Source: CAYLSO01 sp964386525
GTDB lineage: Bacteria > Eisenbacteria > RBG-16-71-46 > DASYSL01
Direction of reading: 5' to 3'
Length of the DNA stretch: 24,781 bases
NCBI GenBank assembly: GCA_964386525.1
Contig: CAYLSO010000170.1
Span: forward strand, 1 to 24,781
The notes under the pieces were generated by a model that saw only the letters and a program-made list of their open reading frames with translations, was not told the DNA's origin and ran no database searches. The position numbers and the translations under genes are program-made. Each line of letters begins with the position of its first letter. Within the stretch, counting starts at the first letter, position 1. Shown piece after piece: positions 21,534-24,781 of the stretch.

Positions 21534-23603
21534 ATGACCGAAGAAACGCCTACCCCGACCTCCTCTCCGGCTTCTGATTTCCAGCCCGAGCCCGAAGCAG
21601 CGTCCGTTCCCCAGCCCGAGGCCGTATCCGCCCTCGAACCCGTGCTTGCGCCGGAGCCTGAAGCGGCATCCGCCGCGCAGCCCGAGCCGGAGCCCGCGCC
21701 GTGGCCCGAGCCGGAAGCGGTCGCCGAGCCGATCGTCCAGGCCGAGCCTGAAGCGGCATCCGCCGCGCAGCCCGCGCCGTGGCCCGAGCCCGAGGCGGTC
21801 GCCGAGCCGATCGTCCAGGCCGAGCCTGAAGCGGCGTCCGCCGCGCAGCCCGAGCCGGAAGCCGCGACCACCGCTGAGCCGCCCCCGCCACCCGAACCCG
21901 AAGTCGAGCCGGCCTCCGATGAGTTCGCCGAGGCGCTCGAGGAGTTCGAGCGCAGCGCCGCCCCGGCGGCTGCGGCCTCGCGCGCCGCGCGGGGCGTCAA
22001 GGTGGGCGCCAAGGTCAAGGGCAAGGTGGTCTCGGTGGACGAACACCAGACGCTCATCGACTTCGGCGGCCGCAGCGAGGCGGTGGCCGAGATCGGCCAG
22101 TTCCGCAACGAGGACGGCACCCTGCGCATCGCCGTGGGCGACGTGCTCGACCTCTTCGTCGTCAAGACCGGCGAGCAGGTCGTGCTGGCCGCGTCCTTGC
22201 GCGTCGATTCGCACGGCGCGCTGGCCAAGGTGCGGGAGGCCAGGGCGGCCGGCGTGCCGGTGAACGGCAAGGTCGTGGCGGTCAACAGCGGCGGCCTGGC
22301 GGTGAACATCGGCGGCGTGCGCGCCTTCTGCCCGATGTCGCAGATCGAGCTGGGCTTCTGCGCCGACCCCTCCGTGTACGTCGGGCGCACGCTCGAGTTC
22401 CTGGTCACCGAGATGAAGGAAGGCCGCGGCGGCGTCGTGCTGTCGCGCCGGCAGGTGCTGCGCCGCGTCGAGGGGGAGCGGGCCAAGGTGCTGCTCGCCA
22501 CCCTCAAGGTGGGCGACGAGCTGGAGGGCACGGTGACGCGCCTCGAGGCCTTCGGCGTCTTCGTGGACCTGGGCGGGATCGACGGGCTGGTGCACGTCAC
22601 CGAGCTGCGCCACGAGCGCACCAACCACCCCAAGGAGGTCGTGCACTCGGGCGAGAAGGTGCACGTGCGGGTGCTCAAGCTCGAGCCCACCAAGGAAGGG
22701 CGGCCGCCGCGCATCGCGCTGTCGATCAAGGCGGCGACTCCCGACCCGTGGACCGGCGTGGAAGCGCGCTACCCGGTGGGGGCGCGCGTGCACGGCACGG
22801 TGGCCCGGCTCGCCGAGTTCGGCGCCTTCGTCAGCCTGGAGCCGGGGATCGACGGGCTGGTGCATGTCTCGGAGGTGTCCGCGCAACGCGTCGCCCACCC
22901 CAAGGAGGTGCTGTCGCCCGGGCAGGAGGTCGAGGCCGTGGTGCTGAGCGTCGATCCCGTCAAGCGGCGCCTGTCGCTCTCCATCCGCGAGACGCAGTCG
23001 GAGTTCCAGCCGCCGGCGCGGACTCCGGTCCCGGGCGAGGTCGTCGAGGGGATCATCGCGGGCACCCAGCTCTACGGCGTGTTCGTGGATCTGCCCGAGT
23101 ACGGCTCGCGGGCGACCGGTCTCTTGCCCCGCGAGGAGACGGGCGAGCCGCGCAGCGCCGATCTCGCCCAGCTCTACCCGACGGGCCAGGCGCTGAAGGT
23201 GGAAATCCTGGAAGTGAGGGACAACCGCATCCGCCTGACGCTCGAAGGCCGTCCGCACCCGCCGCAGGAGCACGGGTCGCAGGGCGCGCAGGGGGCGCAC
23301 GCCGGGCGGGGCCGGGGCGGGCCGGGCGAGGGTGGTGGTCGTGACCGCGGCGGGTCGTTCGGCGATCGGCCGTTCGGCGATCGACCGCGCGGCGGCCGGC
23401 CGTCGGGGCCGGGGCGCGGGCCGCGCTCGGCGGGACCCGGGCGGGGGCCGCGCTCCGAGGGGAGGGGTCCGGCCGGGCCGGTGCAGACGTTCACTTCGAC
23501 CCCGCAGCCGGGCCAGGAGAAACCCCTGACGGCGATGGCCCTCGCCCTGCGCAAGGCGATGGAAGAGGCGAAGAAGAAGGACCCGGGCGACGACGCCAGC
23601 TGA
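21534..23603 (+). CDS. Five-S1-domain RNA-binding protein with low-complexity head and RG-rich tail
   Basis: 689 aa, starting at ATG 21534 with AGGA 7 nt upstream. Residues 1-153 are low-complexity Pro/Glu/Ala, with an imperfect tandem repeat. Five S1-type OB folds follow at about 154-225, 240-315, 326-398, 413-485 and 499-575. Domains 3 and 4 are the most canonical (GTVTRLEAFGVFVDLGG-IDGLVHVTEL and GTVARLAEFGAFVSL-IDGLVHVSEV); 1 and 2 are diverged as in ribosomal protein S1. The tail (576-689) has an Arg/Gly-rich stretch and a charged helix ending LRKAMEEAKKKDP. It resembles S1-repeat proteins that bind mRNA and may act at the ribosome, but the unusual ends argue against calling it RpsA. The 159-nt gap before it holds GC-rich inverted repeats but no clear promoter. 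Confidence 0.88.
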   Translation: MTEETPTPTSSPASDFQPEPEAASVPQPEAVSALEPVLAPEPEAASAAQPEPEPAPWPEPEAVAEPIVQAEPEAASAAQPAPWPEPEAVAEPIVQAEPEAASAAQPEPEAATTAEPPPPPEPEVEPASDEFAEALEEFERSAAPAAAASRAARGVKVGAKVKGKVVSVDEHQTLIDFGGRSEAVAEIGQFRNEDGTLRIAVGDVLDLFVVKTGEQVVLAASLRVDSHGALAKVREARAAGVPVNGKVVAVNSGGLAVNIGGVRAFCPMSQIELGFCADPSVYVGRTLEFLVTEMKEGRGGVVLSRRQVLRRVEGERAKVLLATLKVGDELEGTVTRLEAFGVFVDLGGIDGLVHVTELRHERTNHPKEVVHSGEKVHVRVLKLEPTKEGRPPRIALSIKAATPDPWTGVEARYPVGARVHGTVARLAEFGAFVSLEPGIDGLVHVSEVSAQRVAHPKEVLSPGQEVEAVVLSVDPVKRRLSLSIRETQSEFQPPARTPVPGEVVEGIIAGTQLYGVFVDLPEYGSRATGLLPREETGEPRSADLAQLYPTGQALKVEILEVRDNRIRLTLEGRPHPPQEHGSQGAQGAHAGRGRGGPGEGGGRDRGGSFGDRPFGDRPRGGRPSGPGRGPRSAGPGRGPRSEGRGPAGPVQTFTSTPQPGQEKPLTAMALALRKAMEEAKKKDPGDDAS
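21654..21863 (+). repeat. Imperfect in-frame tandem repeat (90 + 78 + 42 nt)
   Basis: Three copies begin GAGCCTGAAGCGGC at 21654, 21744 and 21822. The first unit is 30 codons (EPEAASAAQPEPEPAPWPEP, then EAVAEPIVQA); the second is the same with a 4-codon deletion; the third is the first 14 codons. Copies are nearly identical at the DNA level, including synonymous positions, so the duplication is recent. The length differences are multiples of three and keep the S1 protein in frame. Confidence 0.9.
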
Positions 23604-23605
23604 GC

Positions 23606-23647
23606 CTCGGGGGCGCTCCGCCGGCTGAGTTGCGGCGCCCCGCCGAG
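23606..23647 (+). terminator. GC-rich hairpin between the S1-protein and GTPase genes
   Basis: CTCGGGGGCGC (23606-23616) pairs with GCGCCC and CCGAG (23635-23647), leaving a 2-nt bulge and an 18-nt loop. It lies 3 nt after the S1-protein stop and ends 14 nt before the GTPase ATG. There is no T-run, so it may weaken rather than stop transcription. Confidence 0.35.
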
Positions 23648-23661
23648 CGCGACGGATCCGT

Positions 23662-24669
23662 ATGCCGGCAAATCTGCCGCCGCAGTACAAGGAAGCCGAA
23701 CAGCGCTACCGCGAGGCCGTGGGGCGCGACGACAAGCTCGCCGCGCTGCACGAGATGATGGCGCTGCTGCCCAAGCACAAGGGCACCGAGAAGCTGCAGG
23801 GCGACATCCGCCGGCGCATCGCCAAGCTCGAGGAAGAGGCCGAGCAAGGTGCGCGCGGCGGCCCCAAGCGCGCCGACCCGGGCCACGTGCGCCGCGAGGG
23901 CGCCGGGCAGTGGGCGCTCCTCGGGCCGCCCAACGCGGGGAAGTCCGCCCTCCTCACCGCGCTCACGCACGCCCACCCCGAGATCGCTCCCTATCCTTTC
24001 ACCACGCACCTGCCGCTGCCGGGGATGATGCCCTTCGAGGACGTGCAGGTGCAGCTCGTGGACACGCCCGCCGTCGCCGAGCACCACACCGAGTCCTACA
24101 TGCCCAACCTGGTGCGGGGCGCCGACGGCGTCGTGCTGGTGTTCGATCCCACGGAAGACGGCCTGGCCGAGGCGATGGCGGAATGCCGCGTGGTGCTCGA
24201 CAAGGCGCGCGTCTGGCCACGCGCGCTGCCCCTGCCCGCCGACGCATCGCCGTTTCTCGCCCCGCGCCCGGTGCTGCTGGCGCTGAACAAGTCCGATCTG
24301 GACCCCGACGGCACCTTCGCCGGGTTGGCGCGGGAGGCGCTGGCGGCCGACCCGCTGGCCGCGGGGCTGCCGCTGTGGCGGGTCTCGGCCGAGCACGGCG
24401 CCGGGCTCGAGGAGTTGCGCCAGGTGCTCTTCGCGGAGCTGCGCGTCGTGCGCGTCTACGCCAAGGAGCCGGGCCACAAGCCGGACTTCGAGCGGCCCTT
24501 CACGCTGCCGGTGGGGGCCACGGTCGGCGACCTGGCCATCCGCGTGCACAAGGAGCTGGCGGAGCGCCTCAGGTACGCGCGCATCTGGGGCCACGCGCGC
24601 TTCGACGGCCAGCAGGTCGACCGCACGCACGTGCTGGCGGACCGGGACGTGGTGGAGCTGCACGCCTGA
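23662..24669 (+). CDS. DRG/Obg-like GTPase with C-terminal TGS domain
   Basis: 335 aa. A charged helical N-terminus (1-70) precedes the G domain: G1 GPPNAGKS (88-95), G2 threonines in YPFTT (114-115), G3 DTPA (134-137), G4 NKSD (209-212) and G5 SAEHG (242-246). Residues about 262-335 form a TGS domain, ending with the HVLADRDVVELHA pattern typical of DRG proteins. The set fits the DRG type of archaea and eukaryotes, also found in some bacteria, rather than ObgE (no Obg fold) or YchF. DRG proteins bind ribosomes and are thought to help stalled translation; that role is inferred. Its neighbour is an S1-domain RNA-binding protein, in line with translation. The ribosome-binding site is weak (CGGATCCGT before ATG). 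Confidence 0.9.
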   Translation: MPANLPPQYKEAEQRYREAVGRDDKLAALHEMMALLPKHKGTEKLQGDIRRRIAKLEEEAEQGARGGPKRADPGHVRREGAGQWALLGPPNAGKSALLTALTHAHPEIAPYPFTTHLPLPGMMPFEDVQVQLVDTPAVAEHHTESYMPNLVRGADGVVLVFDPTEDGLAEAMAECRVVLDKARVWPRALPLPADASPFLAPRPVLLALNKSDLDPDGTFAGLAREALAADPLAAGLPLWRVSAEHGAGLEELRQVLFAELRVVRVYAKEPGHKPDFERPFTLPVGATVGDLAIRVHKELAERLRYARIWGHARFDGQQVDRTHVLADRDVVELHA

Positions 24670-24731
24670 GAGGCGGGGGGGCGACCGGCCCGGTCACTCG
24701 TTGCCTGCAGATCCATGCCGATCTCTCCGAA

Positions 24732-24737
24732 TATAAT
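24732..24737 (+). promoter_or_regulatory. Candidate -10 box at the right edge
   Basis: A perfect TATAAT lies in the only clearly AT-rich stretch after the GTPase gene, with a poor -35 (TTGCCT at 24701 is 25 nt away). Six bases after it is an ATG (24744) that opens a frame to the window edge, which would suit a leaderless start. A GGAGGAGGG at 24746-24754 could instead serve a GTG at 24760, also open to the edge. The real gene is outside the window; the rest of 24670-24731 shows no feature. Confidence 0.35.
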
Positions 24738-24781
24738 ATCCTCATGGAGGAGGGCAGGTGTGTTATCATTGACTGGCCACA

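Noticed and set aside
21654..21863. Repeats possibly forming a CRISPR array or other non-coding repeat
   Set aside because: The units are adjacent, in frame and code for a Pro/Glu/Ala repeat in the S1 protein; there are no unique spacers.

Overview
This is a GC-rich, gene-dense bacterial window with short intergenic gaps. Two operons face each other, followed by a set of mostly unrelated genes. The lineage cannot be fixed from 25 kb. High GC, complex-I-like energy genes, a TMTC-type membrane protein with TPRs, an exported prolyl-oligopeptidase-family peptidase and a DRG/TGS GTPase suggest an uncultured, deep-branching, environmental bacterium. That assignment is inference only.

Region 1 (2-13418, + strand) is a tightly packed operon for a membrane-bound group 4 [NiFe] hydrogenase. 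In order it holds: the C-terminal part of a NuoG/FdhF-like molybdopterin-family oxidoreductase (cut by the left edge); a HydB/AsrA-like Fe-S subunit; a HydG/AsrB-like FAD/NAD(P)/2Fe-2S subunit; a HycI-type maturation protease; two antiporter-like subunits; a fused NuoC/HycE-type hydrogenase large subunit with intact nickel ligands; HyfC/NuoH-, HyfH/NuoI-, HyfE-, HyfF- and HyfI/NuoB-like subunits; and a small stand-alone cyclic-nucleotide-binding-fold protein. The set resembles a complex I in which the usual NuoE/NuoF input module is replaced by a sulfhydrogenase-type NAD(P) module and the quinone site by a [NiFe] active site. It is probably an ion-translocating hydrogenase linked to NAD(P)H and/or the substrate of the molybdoenzyme-like subunit.

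Region 2 (13470-18582, - strand) holds three co-directional genes: a TMTC-like polytopic protein with about seven TPRs, an exported SagB-type nitroreductase, and an exported DPP-IV-like S9 peptidase overlapping it by 4 nt.

Region 3 (18689-24781) holds a small secreted beta-sandwich-like protein with a possible C-terminal tag and a strong hairpin behind it (- strand). On the + strand follow an exported PGAM5-like histidine phosphatase, a membrane-anchored MsrA, a five-S1-domain RNA-binding protein with a Pro/Glu/Ala repeat head and an Arg/Gly tail, and a DRG-type GTPase with a TGS domain. The right edge has a perfect TATAAT box whose downstream gene is outside the window.

I saw no tRNA, rRNA, CRISPR array, insertion sequence or integrase.
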